From: Leclercia adecarboxylata
GTDB taxonomy: Bacteria; Pseudomonadota; Gammaproteobacteria; Enterobacterales; Enterobacteriaceae
Direction of reading: 5' to 3'
Length of the DNA stretch: 64,000 bases
NCBI RefSeq assembly: GCF_006171285.1
Contig: NZ_CP040889.1
Location: forward strand, 3,348,001 to 3,412,000
Shown here: piece after piece, positions 9,150 through 19,439 of the stretch
Layout of the letters: each line of letters opens with the position of its first letter
Position numbering within the stretch: position 1 is the stretch's first letter
Program-made: the position numbers and the translations under genes
Notes under the pieces: model-generated
What the model saw: only the letters and a program-made list of their open reading frames with translations
Told to the model about the DNA's origin: nothing
Databases searched by the model: none

Positions 9150-10325
9150 ATGGATACGTCACTGGCTGAGGATGTTCAGCACACCGCGACCCGGCTGCAA
9201 AAAGACAGCTTCTTTTTTATGTCGCCTTATCGCAGTTTCACCACGTCTGGCTGTTTTGCCCGCTTCACTACCCCTGCCGTCAACGGCGACGATCCGGCGA
9301 GCGCGTTTCAGCAGCAGCTGGCGCAGGCCTTTGCCGATGCCAAAGCCGCCGGGATTGCTAACCCGGTGATGGTCGGGGCCATCCCGTTCGATACCCGTCA
9401 GCCGTCGTCGCTGTTTATCCCCCAGCAGTGGCAAAATTTTGCCCGCCCGGCGCGCCAGCAGTCTGCCCGCTATGCCGCCCGGTCGACGCCGCTGACGGTG
9501 AAATCCCGCACCGAGATCCCGGCGCAGTTAGCCTTTGAGGATATGGTGGCCCGCGCCGCGGCGCTGACCGCCACCCCGCGCGTCAACAAAGTGGTGCTCT
9601 CCCGGCTTATCGACATTGCGACGGCGGAGAACATCGACAGCAGCGCGCTGCTGGAAAAACTGATCGCCCAGAACCCGGCCAGCTTTAACTTCCACGTCCC
9701 GCTGGAGGACGGCGGGGTGCTGCTGGGGGCGAGCCCGGAGCTGCTGCTGCGTAAAGAGGGAGCGCACTTTAGCTCCCTGCCGCTGGCCGGTTCCGCGCGT
9801 CGTCAGCCGGATGACATTCTCGATCGCGAGGCGGGCAACAAGCTGCTGGCCTCGGAAAAAGATCGCCACGAACACGACCTGGTCACCCAGGCGATGAAAG
9901 CGGTGCTGGCTCCGCGCAGCCATCAGCTTACCATGCCTGCGTCTCCGCAGCTGGTCACCACGCCGACCCTGTGGCACCTGGCTACCCCGGTGGAAGGCGA
10001 GGCGCGCGAGCACGAAAACGCCCTGACCCTGGCCTGCCTGCTGCACCCGACCCCGGCCCTGAGCGGCTTCCCGCACCAGGCGGCGAAAGAGTTGATCGCC
10101 GAGCTGGAGCCGTTCGACCGCGAACTGTTCGGCGGCATCGTCGGCTGGTGCGACAGCGAAGGCAATGGCGAGTGGGTGGTCACCATCCGCTGCGCGCGCA
10201 TTCAGGCCAACAGCGTGCGCCTGTTTGCCGGTGCCGGGATTGTTCCGGCCTCTTCGCCGGTGGCCGAATGGCGCGAAACCGGCGTGAAACTGACCACCAT
10301 GCTCAACGTTTTTGGCTTGCACTAA
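9150..10325 (+). CDS. entC: Isochorismate synthase EntC
   Basis: EntC converts chorismate to isochorismate, the first committed step to 2,3-dihydroxybenzoate. Its 391 residues equal E. coli EntC and align along the full length. The chorismate-binding region is visible in the C-terminal half (PLAGSARRQPDD, ASEKDRHEHDLV, FDRELFGGIVGW, RLFAGAGIVP). An AGGAGG ribosome site precedes the ATG. It is the first gene of entCEBAH; the gap to entE is nine bases. Confidence 0.98.
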   Translation: MDTSLAEDVQHTATRLQKDSFFFMSPYRSFTTSGCFARFTTPAVNGDDPASAFQQQLAQAFADAKAAGIANPVMVGAIPFDTRQPSSLFIPQQWQNFARPARQQSARYAARSTPLTVKSRTEIPAQLAFEDMVARAAALTATPRVNKVVLSRLIDIATAENIDSSALLEKLIAQNPASFNFHVPLEDGGVLLGASPELLLRKEGAHFSSLPLAGSARRQPDDILDREAGNKLLASEKDRHEHDLVTQAMKAVLAPRSHQLTMPASPQLVTTPTLWHLATPVEGEAREHENALTLACLLHPTPALSGFPHQAAKELIAELEPFDRELFGGIVGWCDSEGNGEWVVTIRCARIQANSVRLFAGAGIVPASSPVAEWRETGVKLTTMLNVFGLH

Positions 10326-10334
10326 GGATTAAAC

Positions 10335-11945
10335 ATGACCCTTCCCTTTACCCGCTGGCCCGATGATTTTGCCCGCCGCTATCGTGAAAAAGGTTACTGG
10401 CAGGATCTGCCCCTGACGGACATTCTGACCCGTCACGGCGACAGCGAGGCGCTGGCGCTTATCGACGGCGAACGCCGCATGACCTATAGCCAGTTCCGGC
10501 ACGCCGTCAATAACCTCGCGTCTGCGCTGCAGGCAAAAGGGATCAAGCGTGGCGAAACCGCGCTGGTGCAGCTGGGCAACGTCGCCGAGTTCTACATCAC
10601 CTTTTTCGCGCTGTTGCAGGTGGGCGTGGCCCCGGTAAATGCGCTGTTCAGCCATCAGCGCAGCGAGCTGAACGCCTACGCTTTGCAGATCAAACCTGCG
10701 CTGCTGATTGCCGACCGCGAACATGCGCTCTTTGCCGGCGACGATTTCCTGAACACCTTTGTCGATCAGCACCGCTCCGTGCGCCTGGTCTGGCTGCGCG
10801 GTGATGAGGGGGAACACGCCCTGGAGGCGGCCATTGACCGCCCGGCGGAGAACTTTATCGCCACCCCGACCCCGGCGGACGAAGTGGCCTTCTTCCAGCT
10901 TTCCGGCGGCAGCACCGGCACGCCGAAGCTGATCCCGCGCACCCACAACGACTACTACTACAGCATCCGTCGCAGCAACGAGATCTGCGGTATCACCGCG
11001 CAAACCCGCTACCTGAACGCGCTCCCTGCGGCGCATAACTTCGCCATGAGCTCCCCGGGCACGCTCGGGATCTTCATGGCCGGGGGCTGCGTGGTGCTGG
11101 CTCACGATCCGAGCGCCACGCTCTGCTTCCCGCTGATCCATCAGCATCAGGTTACCGTCACCTCGCTGGTGCCGCCTGCGGTCAGCCTGTGGTTACAGGC
11201 TATTGCGGAAGGGGCGGGCAATGCCCAGCTGGCGTCGCTGGAGCTATTGCAGGTTGGCGGGGCGCGGCTTTCCGCAACGCTTGCGACCCGCATTCCGGCC
11301 GAGATTGGCTGCCAGCTCCAGCAGGTGTTTGGCATGGCCGAAGGGCTGGTGAACTACACTGCGCTGGACGATTCGCCGGAGCGCATCATCAATACCCAGG
11401 GTCGCCCGATGTGCCCGGATGATGAAGTGTGGGTGGCCGATGAGCACGGCAATCCGCTGCCGCGCGGCGAGGTGGGGCGTCTGATGACCCGCGGGCCGTA
11501 CACTTTCCGCGGCTATTTCAACAGCCCGGAACACAACGCCAGCGCCTTCGATGAGAACGGCTTTTACTGCTCCGGGGATCTGATCGCCATTGACGAGCAA
11601 GGCTACATCACCGTGCAGGGGCGCGAGAAAGATCAGATCAACCGTGGCGGGGAGAAGATTGCCGCCGAAGAGGTGGAAAACCTGCTGTTGCGCCACGAAT
11701 CGGTGATCCACGCCGCGCTGGTCAGCATGGAGGACAGCCTGCTGGGCGAGAAGAGCTGCGCGTATCTGGTGGTGAAAAAGCCCCTGCGCGCGGTCGAGGT
11801 GCGCCGCTTCCTGCGCGAGCAGGGCGTGGCTGAATTCAAGCTGCCGGATCGCGTGGAGTGCCTGGAGGCACTGCCCCTGACGCCGGTAGGCAAAGTCGAC
11901 AAAAAACAATTACGCCTGTGGCTGGCCGAACGGGCGCAGGGCTGA
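10335..11945 (+). CDS. entE: 2,3-dihydroxybenzoate-AMP ligase EntE
   Basis: Stand-alone adenylation enzyme that activates 2,3-dihydroxybenzoate with ATP and loads it on the EntB carrier domain. Its 536 residues match E. coli. The core A3 motif lies at residues 189-199 ([11 protein letters not shown]), the motif YCSGDL near residue 415, and the C-terminal lysine motif is [10 protein letters not shown]. It acts with EntB and EntF in the cytoplasm. It lies between entC and entB with short gaps on both sides, within one operon. Confidence 0.98.
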   Translation: MTLPFTRWPDDFARRYREKGYWQDLPLTDILTRHGDSEALALIDGERRMTYSQFRHAVNNLASALQAKGIKRGETALVQLGNVAEFYITFFALLQVGVAPVNALFSHQRSELNAYALQIKPALLIADREHALFAGDDFLNTFVDQHRSVRLVWLRGDEGEHALEAAIDRPAENFIATPTPADEVAFFQLSGGSTGTPKLIPRTHNDYYYSIRRSNEICGITAQTRYLNALPAAHNFAMSSPGTLGIFMAGGCVVLAHDPSATLCFPLIHQHQVTVTSLVPPAVSLWLQAIAEGAGNAQLASLELLQVGGARLSATLATRIPAEIGCQLQQVFGMAEGLVNYTALDDSPERIINTQGRPMCPDDEVWVADEHGNPLPRGEVGRLMTRGPYTFRGYFNSPEHNASAFDENGFYCSGDLIAIDEQGYITVQGREKDQINRGGEKIAAEEVENLLLRHESVIHAALVSMEDSLLGEKSCAYLVVKKPLRAVEVRRFLREQGVAEFKLPDRVECLEALPLTPVGKVDKKQLRLWLAERAQG

Positions 11946-11956
11946 GGAGCAAGACG

Positions 11957-12811
11957 ATGGCAATTCCAAAATTAACCGGTTACGCGCTGCCAGGCGCGGC
12001 AGATCTGCCGACCAACAAAGTGAGCTGGACGCTGGAGCCTTCCCGCGCGGCGTTGCTGATCCACGATATGCAGGAGTATTTCCTCAACTTCTGGGGCGAT
12101 AACTGCCCGATGATGGCGCAGGTGGTGGCGAACATCGCCCGCCTGCGCGACTACTGCAAGCAGCAGGGCATTCCGGTTTACTACACCGCCCAGCCGAAAG
12201 AGCAGAGTGATGAAGATCGCGCCCTGCTGAACGACATGTGGGGGCCGGGCCTGACCCGCTCGCCGGAGCAGCAGCGCATTGTCGCACAACTGACGCCCGA
12301 TGAGGCCGACACCGTGCTGGTGAAGTGGCGCTACAGCGCGTTTCACCGCTCGCCGCTGGAGCAGATGCTGAAAGAGACCGGGCGCGACCAGCTGATCATC
12401 ACCGGCGTGTACGCCCACATCGGCTGTATGACCACCGCCACCGACGCCTTTATGCGCGACATTCAGCCGTTCTTTGTTGCCGACGCGCTGGCGGATTTCA
12501 CCCGTGACGAGCATCTGATGTCGCTCAAGTACGTGGCCGGTTGTTCCGGGCGCGTGGTGACCACCGACGAGCTGCTGCCGTCCATTCCTGCCTCGAAAGA
12601 CGCACTGCGGGAACTGATCCTGCCGCTGCTGGATGAGTCCGACGAGCCAATGGATGACGAAAACCTGATCGACTACGGTCTGGATTCGGTACGAATGATG
12701 GCCCTGGCGGCGCGCTGGCGCAAAGTGCATGGCGATATCGACTTCGTGATGCTGGCGAAAAAACCGACCCTGGATGCCTGGTGGGCGCTGCTCTCCCGCG
12801 AGGTGAAATGA
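11957..12811 (+). CDS. entB: Isochorismatase / aryl carrier protein EntB
   Basis: Bifunctional protein. The N-terminal isochorismatase domain (about residues 1-210; LLIHDMQEYF, GVYAHIGCMTTA) cleaves isochorismate to 2,3-dihydro-2,3-dihydroxybenzoate. The C-terminal aryl carrier domain holds the acyl group on phosphopantetheine at Ser244 (YGLDSVRMM). The start at 11957 follows AGGAG and gives 284 residues (E. coli 285); a longer in-frame extension back into entE was rejected. The stop overlaps the entA start in ATGA. Confidence 0.97.
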   Translation: MAIPKLTGYALPGAADLPTNKVSWTLEPSRAALLIHDMQEYFLNFWGDNCPMMAQVVANIARLRDYCKQQGIPVYYTAQPKEQSDEDRALLNDMWGPGLTRSPEQQRIVAQLTPDEADTVLVKWRYSAFHRSPLEQMLKETGRDQLIITGVYAHIGCMTTATDAFMRDIQPFFVADALADFTRDEHLMSLKYVAGCSGRVVTTDELLPSIPASKDALRELILPLLDESDEPMDDENLIDYGLDSVRMMALAARWRKVHGDIDFVMLAKKPTLDAWWALLSREVK

Positions 12812-13560
12812 TGCTGGATTTCACGGGGAAAACCGTCTGGGTGACCGGGGCCGGAAAAGGCATCGGTTACGCCACCGCCCTTGCGTTTGCCGAGGCGGGG
12901 GCAAAGGTGACGGGTTTTGACGTCGCCTTCCCGCAGGCGCGTTATCCGTTTGCCACCGAAGTGCTGAACGTGGCTGACGCTGTTCAGGTAAACGAGGTCT
13001 GCGGACGTGTGCTGGCGACGGTTGATCGCCTGGACGTGCTGGTTAACGCCGCCGGTATTTTACGCTTGGGGGGAACGGACCAGCTGTCGCAGGACGACTG
13101 GCAGGAGACGTTTGCGGTCAACGTGGGCGGGGCGTTTAACCTGTTCCAGCAGACGATGGGCCAGTTCCGTCGTCAGCAGGGCGGGGCGATTGTCACCGTA
13201 GCATCCGACGCGGCGCACACCCCGCGCATCGGCATGAGTGCTTACGGCGCCTCGAAAGCGGCGCTGAAGAGCCTGGCCCTGACCGTTGGCCTTGAGCTGG
13301 CGGGCAGCGGCGTGCGCTGCAATCTGGTCTCGCCGGGCTCCACCGATACCGACATGCAGCGCACCCTGTGGGTAAGCGACGACGCCGAGCAGCAGCGCAT
13401 TCGCGGCTTTGGCGAACAATTCAAGCTGGGGATCCCGCTGGGCAAAATTGCCCGTCCGCAGGAGATCGCCAGCACCGTGCTGTTCCTCGCCTCCGACCAT
13501 GCCAGCCACATTACGCTGCAGGATATTGTGGTGGACGGCGGCTCCACGCTGGGGGCCTAG
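12808..13560 (+). CDS. entA: 2,3-dihydro-2,3-dihydroxybenzoate dehydrogenase EntA
   Basis: Short-chain dehydrogenase that oxidises 2,3-dihydro-2,3-dihydroxybenzoate with NAD to 2,3-dihydroxybenzoate. The cofactor motif TGAGKGIG is near the N-terminus; NAAG, the catalytic YGASK and the C-terminal VVDGGSTLGA follow. Two adjacent ATG codons (12808, overlapping the entB stop as ATGA, and 12811) are both possible. The second has better spacing from GAGGTGAA and lies one residue from the E. coli start. Length 249-250 residues against 248 in E. coli. Confidence 0.96.
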   Translation: MMLDFTGKTVWVTGAGKGIGYATALAFAEAGAKVTGFDVAFPQARYPFATEVLNVADAVQVNEVCGRVLATVDRLDVLVNAAGILRLGGTDQLSQDDWQETFAVNVGGAFNLFQQTMGQFRRQQGGAIVTVASDAAHTPRIGMSAYGASKAALKSLALTVGLELAGSGVRCNLVSPGSTDTDMQRTLWVSDDAEQQRIRGFGEQFKLGIPLGKIARPQEIASTVLFLASDHASHITLQDIVVDGGSTLGA

Positions 13561-13974
<414 letters not shown>

Positions 13975-13994
13975 AGTGAGATTGTGCGTGCTGG

Positions 13995-14076
13995 CCCCTC
14001 ACCCTAACCCTCTCCCCATAGGGGAGAGGGAACGATTACACCCTCTCCCCTATGGGGAGAGGGCCGGGGTGAGGGG
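13995..14076. repeat. Long inverted repeat of the CCCTCTCCCC family
   Basis: Left arm 13995-14030 and right arm 14041-14076 are nearly perfect reverse complements, with differences only around CCTAA versus CCGG. Each arm also holds the internal palindrome CTCTCCCCATAGGGGAGAG. The form resembles a dispersed enterobacterial intergenic repeat. It lies between the convergent entH and peptidase genes and could terminate both. Confidence 0.75.
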
Positions 14077-14077
14077 T

Positions 14078-15190
14078 TTACAACATGGACACCACACGCT
14101 TCAACAACCTGATCCGCGGCGCGATCGAGGCAATCTCCAGCCACTCCGCCGGGCTGTGGAATCCGGCACCGATCGGGCCAAAGCCGTCTAACGTCGGGAT
14201 GCCCAGCGCGGCGGTATGGTTGGCATCGCTGCCGCCGCCCACCGCCTGCCAGGTTATGGCGATCCCTTCTTCGCGTCCGGCGTTTTCAACCTTCTGCATT
14301 AATGCCCGGGTGTCGTCGCTGGTGGCCATCGCCGGTTTGTGATTTACACGGGTGAGGGTGGTGGTGACTCCGTCAAGGAAGCCTTTCGCGCATAACCCCT
14401 CCAGCGCCTGATGCACCCGGTCATACTCGTCGTTTTCCCAGAAACGCACGTCCAGCTCGGCACTCGCGCTGTCTGCCACCACGTTGCCCGCGCTGCCGCC
14501 CTGAATCACTCCGACGTTAAGGGTCGTGCCGCGATCCCAGTCTGTTAACCCGTTAATGGCAATAATCGCATTAGCCAGCGCCGTTATCGCCGAGCGGCCT
14601 TTCTCCGGGTCGTTACCCGCGTGCGCCGCCACGCCGCTGAAGTGCAGCTGGTAGCCCGCCATCCCTTTGCGGGCTTTCACCAGCGAGCCGTCGGCGCGCG
14701 CCGCTTCACACACCAGCACGCAGCGGGACCGTTTTGCCAGCTCGCCGATCCATGCGTGGGAGTGCACCGAGCCGGTCTCTTCGTCCGGGTTCATCGCCAC
14801 GGCAATGGACAGCCGCGCTTTGTCAGCCGCGTCCAGCCCGCGCATCGCCCACAGAATATTCAGCAGGCCGCTTTTCATGTCCGAGACGCCAGGGCCGTAC
14901 AGCCGTGTTTCATCCTGACTCAGCGGACGCGCTGCCGCCGTGCCCGGCGCAAACACCGTATCGAGATGGCCGACCAGCAGCACGTCAAATTTCTCCGCCT
15001 GCGGCTGGTTAGTGACTAAAACGCCAGGGCCCACCTGGTTGCCGAGATCCACCTGCTCAGCATGCCAGCCTTCGGCCTGCCACAGGCGCTGCATAATGCC
15101 CGCCACCGTCGCGACGCCGTCGAGGGTTCTGGTGCCGCAGTCGACGTTGACCAGGGTTTTCAGCTCTTCAATGTAATGTTCAAGGTTCAT
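14078..15190 (-). CDS. M20 family metallopeptidase (carboxypeptidase G2-like)
   Basis: Zinc-dependent exopeptidase or deacylase of the M20 family, 370 residues, without a signal peptide. Metal-ligand and catalytic segments are visible in order: VGHLDTVF (His, catalytic Asp), GPGVSDMKSG (bridging Asp), NPDEETGS (catalytic and metal Glu pair), VCEAARADGSL (acid after the ligand), a dimerisation insert (HFSGVAAHAGNDPEKGRSA), and the last histidine in GAGFHSPAEW. It lies 13 bases after the YjiG-like gene in one operon. That position matches iadA, the isoaspartyl dipeptidase beside yjiHG in E. coli, so a dipeptide or N-acyl amino acid substrate is plausible. The substrate is not known from sequence. 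Confidence 0.88.
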   Translation of the reverse strand: MNLEHYIEELKTLVNVDCGTRTLDGVATVAGIMQRLWQAEGWHAEQVDLGNQVGPGVLVTNQPQAEKFDVLLVGHLDTVFAPGTAAARPLSQDETRLYGPGVSDMKSGLLNILWAMRGLDAADKARLSIAVAMNPDEETGSVHSHAWIGELAKRSRCVLVCEAARADGSLVKARKGMAGYQLHFSGVAAHAGNDPEKGRSAITALANAIIAINGLTDWDRGTTLNVGVIQGGSAGNVVADSASAELDVRFWENDEYDRVHQALEGLCAKGFLDGVTTTLTRVNHKPAMATSDDTRALMQKVENAGREEGIAITWQAVGGGSDANHTAALGIPTLDGFGPIGAGFHSPAEWLEIASIAPRIRLLKRVVSML

Positions 15191-15203
15191 GCGAGGTCCT
15201 TTT

Positions 15204-15668
15204 TCAGAGAATAATGCGCATCAGCAGCATGGCTAAGAAGGCGTTGATGACGGAGATGCCGATCATCAGCGGAATACGGGTGGCGCGGGTGCCAATCACC
15301 CCCAGAATGCGCCCGAGGTACTGCACCTGAGAGCCCATCAGGTAGATGGCCGGGGCGAGGATCGCCAGGTGCTCGCCGGTGAGAATGCCTTTATCAAACA
15401 GGCCGATGGCGACGCCGATCCCGCCGCCCATCGACATCCAGCCGCCAATCAGCACTGCGGCGGCCTCGCCCGGCAGGCCGAACAGCCCCATCAGCGGGGC
15501 GAAAACCATCCCCAGCCCCTTTAACGCCCCGGTGATCTCCAGGGCTTTGATAATGATGAAAGCCATCACCACGTTCGGCAGGGTGCTGCTGGTGGCGATG
15601 TTCCAGCCCTTGCGGGCGCCTTCGACGAAGACGTCGGTAATAACAGGATTTGATTGTGGGGCGCTCAT
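15204..15668 (-). CDS. YjiG-like membrane protein (nucleoside recognition / spore maturation SpmB-type)
   Basis: 154-residue membrane protein with about four hydrophobic segments. It resembles E. coli YjiG (153 residues) in FVEGARKGWNIATSSTLPNVVMAF, the GLPGEAA segment and MGSQVQYLGR. YjiG and YjiH behave as two halves of a putative transporter. Its start overlaps the yjiH-like stop (TGATG). With the M20 peptidase downstream it probably forms an uptake and hydrolysis unit. The transported compound is inferred only from the neighbour. Confidence 0.85.
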   Translation of the reverse strand: MSAPQSNPVITDVFVEGARKGWNIATSSTLPNVVMAFIIIKALEITGALKGLGMVFAPLMGLFGLPGEAAAVLIGGWMSMGGGIGVAIGLFDKGILTGEHLAILAPAIYLMGSQVQYLGRILGVIGTRATRIPLMIGISVINAFLAMLLMRIIL

Positions 15669-16384
15669 CAGGCTTCTCCTTGTGCCGGGGCAGAGGCGGG
15701 GGCTTTATTCTGGAATCTGACTATCAGGCGCATCATGTTGGCGCCGACGATTTTCATGATGAACATCACCCCGATACAGGCTCCGATGGAGGTCGGCACT
15801 GCCGCCGTACCGTCGATGGCTACCAGGGTGAAGAGGATCGCGCCGGACGAGAAGAAGTTGGTGATCATCGCCCCGGCGGAGAACTGGAACATGGCGAAAA
15901 CGTCTTTTTCGTTCTCGGTGATCTGCCCCTCGTCGGCGAGGTTGCGGGTCAGCGATGCGCCCACGTCGGTGCTTTGCAGGCTGCCGATCATCGCCAGGCC
16001 GGTAGTGCCCGGGATGCCCAGCAGCGGGCGCAGTAGCGGGGTCAGCAATTTACGCGCGGCACGCAGGGCACCGTAGTGCTCCAGAACATTGATCATGCCG
16101 AGCGCAAACATCACCGCCGGGATAAGCCCCAGGGCAAACAGAAACCCATCCATCGCGCCGCTGCCGCCGGTGCCGCGAAAGGCGCTGGTGGCGGTGGTTA
16201 AGGTGCCATCATCAAGACTCGCTTTACTCACCACCTTGCCAAACGCGCCGTTGAGGGTGGTGAAATCAAACACGCCGTACCACTCTTTACCGCCCAACAG
16301 GCCGGAGAAAAAAACGGCGGCAAACGCCAGAGCAAAATAGGCGCCGGGACCAACCTTGTACTCCTCAGGGTGTGAACTTTTCAT
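15668..16384 (-). CDS. YjiH-like membrane protein
   Basis: 238-residue multi-pass membrane protein of the YjiH / nucleoside-recognition family. Hydrophobic segments alternate with conserved polar stretches (GTTGLAMIGSLQSTDVGASLTRNL, FSAGAMITNFFSSGAIL). It is the first gene of a three-gene operon with the YjiG-like protein and the M20 peptidase, transcribed away from cstA. The operon lies between entH and cstA, adjacent in E. coli, so it is an insertion relative to that genome. Function is inferred as small-molecule or dipeptide transport. Confidence 0.85.
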   Translation of the reverse strand: MKSSHPEEYKVGPGAYFALAFAAVFFSGLLGGKEWYGVFDFTTLNGAFGKVVSKASLDDGTLTTATSAFRGTGGSGAMDGFLFALGLIPAVMFALGMINVLEHYGALRAARKLLTPLLRPLLGIPGTTGLAMIGSLQSTDVGASLTRNLADEGQITENEKDVFAMFQFSAGAMITNFFSSGAILFTLVAIDGTAAVPTSIGACIGVMFIMKIVGANMMRLIVRFQNKAPASAPAQGEA

Positions 16385-16675
16385 TTCCTTTTCCTTGTTT
16401 ATGTGAGGTCTCGCCTGGCTATTCTGGTGAGAAAGACCACAAAAAAACTGATGTAAATCATCCTGTAATTGCGGATAAGGGGAAATTTGCGCGAAGTGTG
16501 AAGTGGGTATTAAGCGAGACGGCGGGCGTACAGGGTGAAAGTGATCGGCTTAACACTGTTATGTAAATGACTGGTTGGATGTCTGTTTTTACGTGTAGTT
16601 GAGTTGTTAAATCTTAAGCGAGTGTTATAGATACAAAATGTAACATCTCACTTCTGCGATGATGGAAACCATATC
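16385..16675. other. Intergenic region between the yjiH-like operon and cstA
   Basis: About 290 bases between divergent genes, AT-rich near cstA. It should hold both promoters. The site AGTGA-N6-TAACA at 16540-16555 matches the CRP core TGTGA-N6-TCACA at 8 of 10 positions and lies about 120 bases before cstA, which is CRP-activated in E. coli. No gene or other repeat is seen. Confidence 0.5.
16540..16555. promoter_or_regulatory. Candidate CRP site upstream of cstA
   Basis: AGTGATCGGCTTAACA fits the CRP half-site pattern at 8 of 10 core positions. E. coli cstA is induced by carbon starvation through cAMP-CRP; using this exact site here is an inference. Confidence 0.35.
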
Positions 16676-18781
16676 ATGAATAACTCAGGGAAATACCTCA
16701 TATGGGCAGGGCTCTCCGTGGTGGGGGCCTTTGCGTTGGGCTATATCGCCCTCAACCGCGGTGAACAGATTAATGCGCTGTGGATAGTCGTCGCAGCGGT
16801 CTGTATCTATCTGATTGCCTATCGTTTTTACGGCAAGTTTATCGCCCGCAACGTGCTCTCGGTTGATCCGACGCGCATGACCCCTGCGGTGCGCCACAAC
16901 GACGGGCTGGACTATGTGCCAACCGATAAAAAAGTGCTGTTCGGTCACCATTTTGCCGCGATTGCCGGAGCCGGGCCGCTGGTCGGGCCGGTGCTTGCCG
17001 CGCAGATGGGCTATCTGCCGGGGATGATCTGGATCCTCGCCGGGGTGGTACTGGCCGGGGCAGTGCAGGACTTTATGGTGCTGTTCGTCTCCACCCGCCG
17101 CGACGGGCGTTCGCTCGGCGAGCTGGTGAAAGAGGAGATGGGCCCGACCGCTGGAGTCATTGCCCTGATCGCGACCTTTATGATCATGGTGATCATCCTC
17201 GCGGTGCTGGCGATGATCGTGGTGAAAGCCCTGACCCACAGCCCGTGGGGAACTTATACCGTCGCCTTTACCATTCCGCTGGCGATCTTTATGGGCATCT
17301 ACATTCGCTATCTGCGCCCGGGGCGCATCGGTGAAGTGTCGGTGATCGGCCTGTTCTTCCTGGTGTTCGCCATTATCTCCGGCGGCTGGGTGGCCGAGAG
17401 CCCGACCTGGGCGCCGTACTTTGACTTTACCGGCGTGCAGCTGACCTGGATGCTGGTGGGCTACGGCTTTGTGGCGGCGGTACTGCCGGTGTGGCTGCTG
17501 CTGGCCCCGCGCGATTACCTCTCCACTTTCCTGAAAATCGGTACCATTGTCGGGCTGGCGATTGGCATTCTGATCATGCGCCCGACCCTGACCATGCCTG
17601 CGGTGACCAAATTCATTGACGGCACCGGCCCGGTCTGGACCGGCAACATGTTCCCGTTCCTGTTTATCACTATTGCCTGTGGCGCGGTTTCTGGCTTCCA
17701 CGCGCTGATCGCCTCCGGCACCACGCCGAAGATGCTGGCCAATGAAAGCCAGGCCTGCTTTATCGGCTACGGCGGCATGCTGATGGAGTCCTTCGTGGCC
17801 ATTATGGCCCTGGTCTCGGCCTGCATTATCGATCCGGGCGTCTACTTTGCGATGAACAGCCCGATTGCGGTGCTGGCGCCTGCCGGTACGGCGGACGTGG
17901 TGGCGTCTGCGGCACAGGTGGTCAGCGGCTGGGGCTTTGCCATTACGCCGGAGACTCTGACCCACATTGCTAACGAAGTGGGCGAGCAGTCGATTATCTC
18001 TCGTGCGGGCGGTGCGCCGACCCTGGCGGTGGGGATGGCCTACATTCTGCACGGCGCGCTGGGCGGCCTGATGGACGTGTCGTTCTGGTATCACTTTGCG
18101 ATCCTGTTCGAAGCGCTGTTTATCCTGACGGCGGTGGATGCGGGGACGCGTGCGGCGCGCTTTATGCTGCAGGATCTGCTGGGGGTGATCTCCCCGGGCC
18201 TGAAACGCACCGAATCGCTGCCGGCTAACCTGCTGGCGACGGCGCTCTGCGTGCTGGCGTGGGGCTACTTCCTGCATCAGGGGGTAGTCGATCCGCTGGG
18301 CGGCATCAACACCCTGTGGCCGCTGTTCGGTATCGCGAACCAGATGCTGGCCGGTATGGCGCTGATGCTCTGCGCGGTAGTGTTGTTCAAGATGAAACGT
18401 CAGCGTTATGCCTGGGTGGCCCTGGTGCCAACGGCCTGGCTGCTGATCTGTACCCTGACCGCCGGCTGGCAGAAAGCCTTCAGCCCGGATGCGAAGGTGG
18501 GCTTCCTGGCCATCGCCAACAAGTTCCAGGCGATGATCGACAGCGGCAAGATCCCGGCGCAGTACACCGAATCGCAGCTGTCCCAGCTGGTGTTTAACAA
18601 CCGTCTGGATGCCGGGCTGACCATCTTCTTTATGGTGGTGGTTGTGGTGCTGGCGCTGTATTCTCTGAAGACCGCGATGGCCGCCCTGAAACAGGACAAG
18701 CCAACGGCGAAAGAGACGCCGTACGAGCCGATGCCAGCCAACTATGAAGAGATTGTGACCCAGGCGAAAGGGGCGCATTAA
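16676..18781 (+). CDS. cstA: Carbon starvation protein CstA (pyruvate/peptide transporter)
   Basis: Large inner-membrane transporter, 701 residues as in E. coli, with many membrane helices and nearly identical sequence throughout ([60 protein letters not shown]). In E. coli it takes up pyruvate and is linked to peptide use during carbon starvation. It is followed by ybdD after one REP unit, the usual CstA-YbdD pairing (compare BtsT-YjiX). Confidence 0.98.
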   Translation: MNNSGKYLIWAGLSVVGAFALGYIALNRGEQINALWIVVAAVCIYLIAYRFYGKFIARNVLSVDPTRMTPAVRHNDGLDYVPTDKKVLFGHHFAAIAGAGPLVGPVLAAQMGYLPGMIWILAGVVLAGAVQDFMVLFVSTRRDGRSLGELVKEEMGPTAGVIALIATFMIMVIILAVLAMIVVKALTHSPWGTYTVAFTIPLAIFMGIYIRYLRPGRIGEVSVIGLFFLVFAIISGGWVAESPTWAPYFDFTGVQLTWMLVGYGFVAAVLPVWLLLAPRDYLSTFLKIGTIVGLAIGILIMRPTLTMPAVTKFIDGTGPVWTGNMFPFLFITIACGAVSGFHALIASGTTPKMLANESQACFIGYGGMLMESFVAIMALVSACIIDPGVYFAMNSPIAVLAPAGTADVVASAAQVVSGWGFAITPETLTHIANEVGEQSIISRAGGAPTLAVGMAYILHGALGGLMDVSFWYHFAILFEALFILTAVDAGTRAARFMLQDLLGVISPGLKRTESLPANLLATALCVLAWGYFLHQGVVDPLGGINTLWPLFGIANQMLAGMALMLCAVVLFKMKRQRYAWVALVPTAWLLICTLTAGWQKAFSPDAKVGFLAIANKFQAMIDSGKIPAQYTESQLSQLVFNNRLDAGLTIFFMVVVVVLALYSLKTAMAALKQDKPTAKETPYEPMPANYEEIVTQAKGAH

Positions 18782-18782
18782 C

Positions 18783-18825
18783 CCGTGTGCCGGGTGGCGC
18801 TAGCGCTTACCCGGCCTACATTTTC
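18783..18825. repeat. REP unit between cstA and ybdD
   Basis: Palindrome with arms around GTGCCGGGTGGCGCTAGCG and CGCTTACCCGGCCTAC. It lies inside the cstA-ybdD transcription unit and may lower ybdD expression or stabilise the upstream cstA message. Confidence 0.75.
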
Positions 18826-18840
18826 TGTGAGATAAAAGAA

Positions 18841-19038
18841 ATGTTCGACACCCTATCCAAAGCCGGTAAATATTTAGGTCAGGCAGCAAAGATGATGATC
18901 GGCGTGCCGGACTACGACAACTACGTCGAGCATATGCGCGTCAACCACCCCGACCAGACGCCAATGAGCTACGAAGAATTTTTCCGCGATCGCCAGGATG
19001 CGCGTTATGGCGGCAAAGGCGGGGCGAAGTGCTGTTAA
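18841..19038 (+). CDS. ybdD: Small CstA-associated protein YbdD (DUF466)
   Basis: 65-residue soluble protein, the same length as E. coli YbdD, with [22 protein letters not shown] and a glycine-rich tail ending GGAKCC. Members of this family are encoded after CstA or BtsT transporters; their precise role is unclear. The ATG at 18841 is chosen over an upstream in-frame start inside the REP. Its TAA stop overlaps the TAA stop of the opposite-strand antitoxin by two bases through the shared TTAA. Confidence 0.95.
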   Translation: MFDTLSKAGKYLGQAAKMMIGVPDYDNYVEHMRVNHPDQTPMSYEEFFRDRQDARYGGKGGAKCC

Positions 19039-19439
19039 CCCTCTTTCGGTAAATACAGACTGATCTGTTCCTGCTTACAGCCATAAATGGCGGCCAGTTT
19101 CTCACGAGTGCGTTTTTGCGGGCGGGAGTCAACGGCTTCCAGCTGCGACACGGCGGACTGGCTGATGCCGAGTTTGTCGGCGACCTCCTGCTGGGATAAG
19201 CCGCGATGAATGCGCCAGGCCGCCTGCAGGCTGACGTTTTCGCTATGCATCACGTTGCAGACCTCCCCTGGTAAACCCACATTATCGTAAATATCTGATT
19301 CGTATGGGATGTCTTCCCATTCGTTTTCATCGTCGTCATCGTACTCCAGCATGGCTAAGCGCATGCGAAAATACTCGCTGTACGGAATGACGGCATATTG
19401 CGCTTTTCCTTCTTCATCCTTAATTAACTGAACAGTCAT
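19035..19439 (-). CDS. XRE-type antitoxin (HigA-like)
   Basis: 134 residues: an N-terminal part ([24 protein letters not shown]) resembling antitoxin wrapping segments, an acidic stretch ([12 protein letters not shown]), and a C-terminal helix-turn-helix ([21 protein letters not shown], about residues 81-101). It should neutralise the RelE-like toxin encoded just upstream and repress the pair. The start at 19439 is preceded by AGGAG ten bases away; an in-frame ATG at 19457 is possible. The gene overlaps the end of the toxin gene, giving toxin-first order as in higBA. It abuts ybdD tail to tail. Confidence 0.88.
   Translation of the reverse strand: MTVQLIKDEEGKAQYAVIPYSEYFRMRLAMLEYDDDDENEWEDIPYESDIYDNVGLPGEVCNVMHSENVSLQAAWRIHRGLSQQEVADKLGISQSAVSQLEAVDSRPQKRTREKLAAIYGCKQEQISLYLPKEG

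Noticed and set aside
16685..18778. 697-residue minus-strand open frame opposite cstA
   Set aside because: Antisense shadow rich in His, Arg and Gln; cstA matches E. coli residue by residue on the plus strand.
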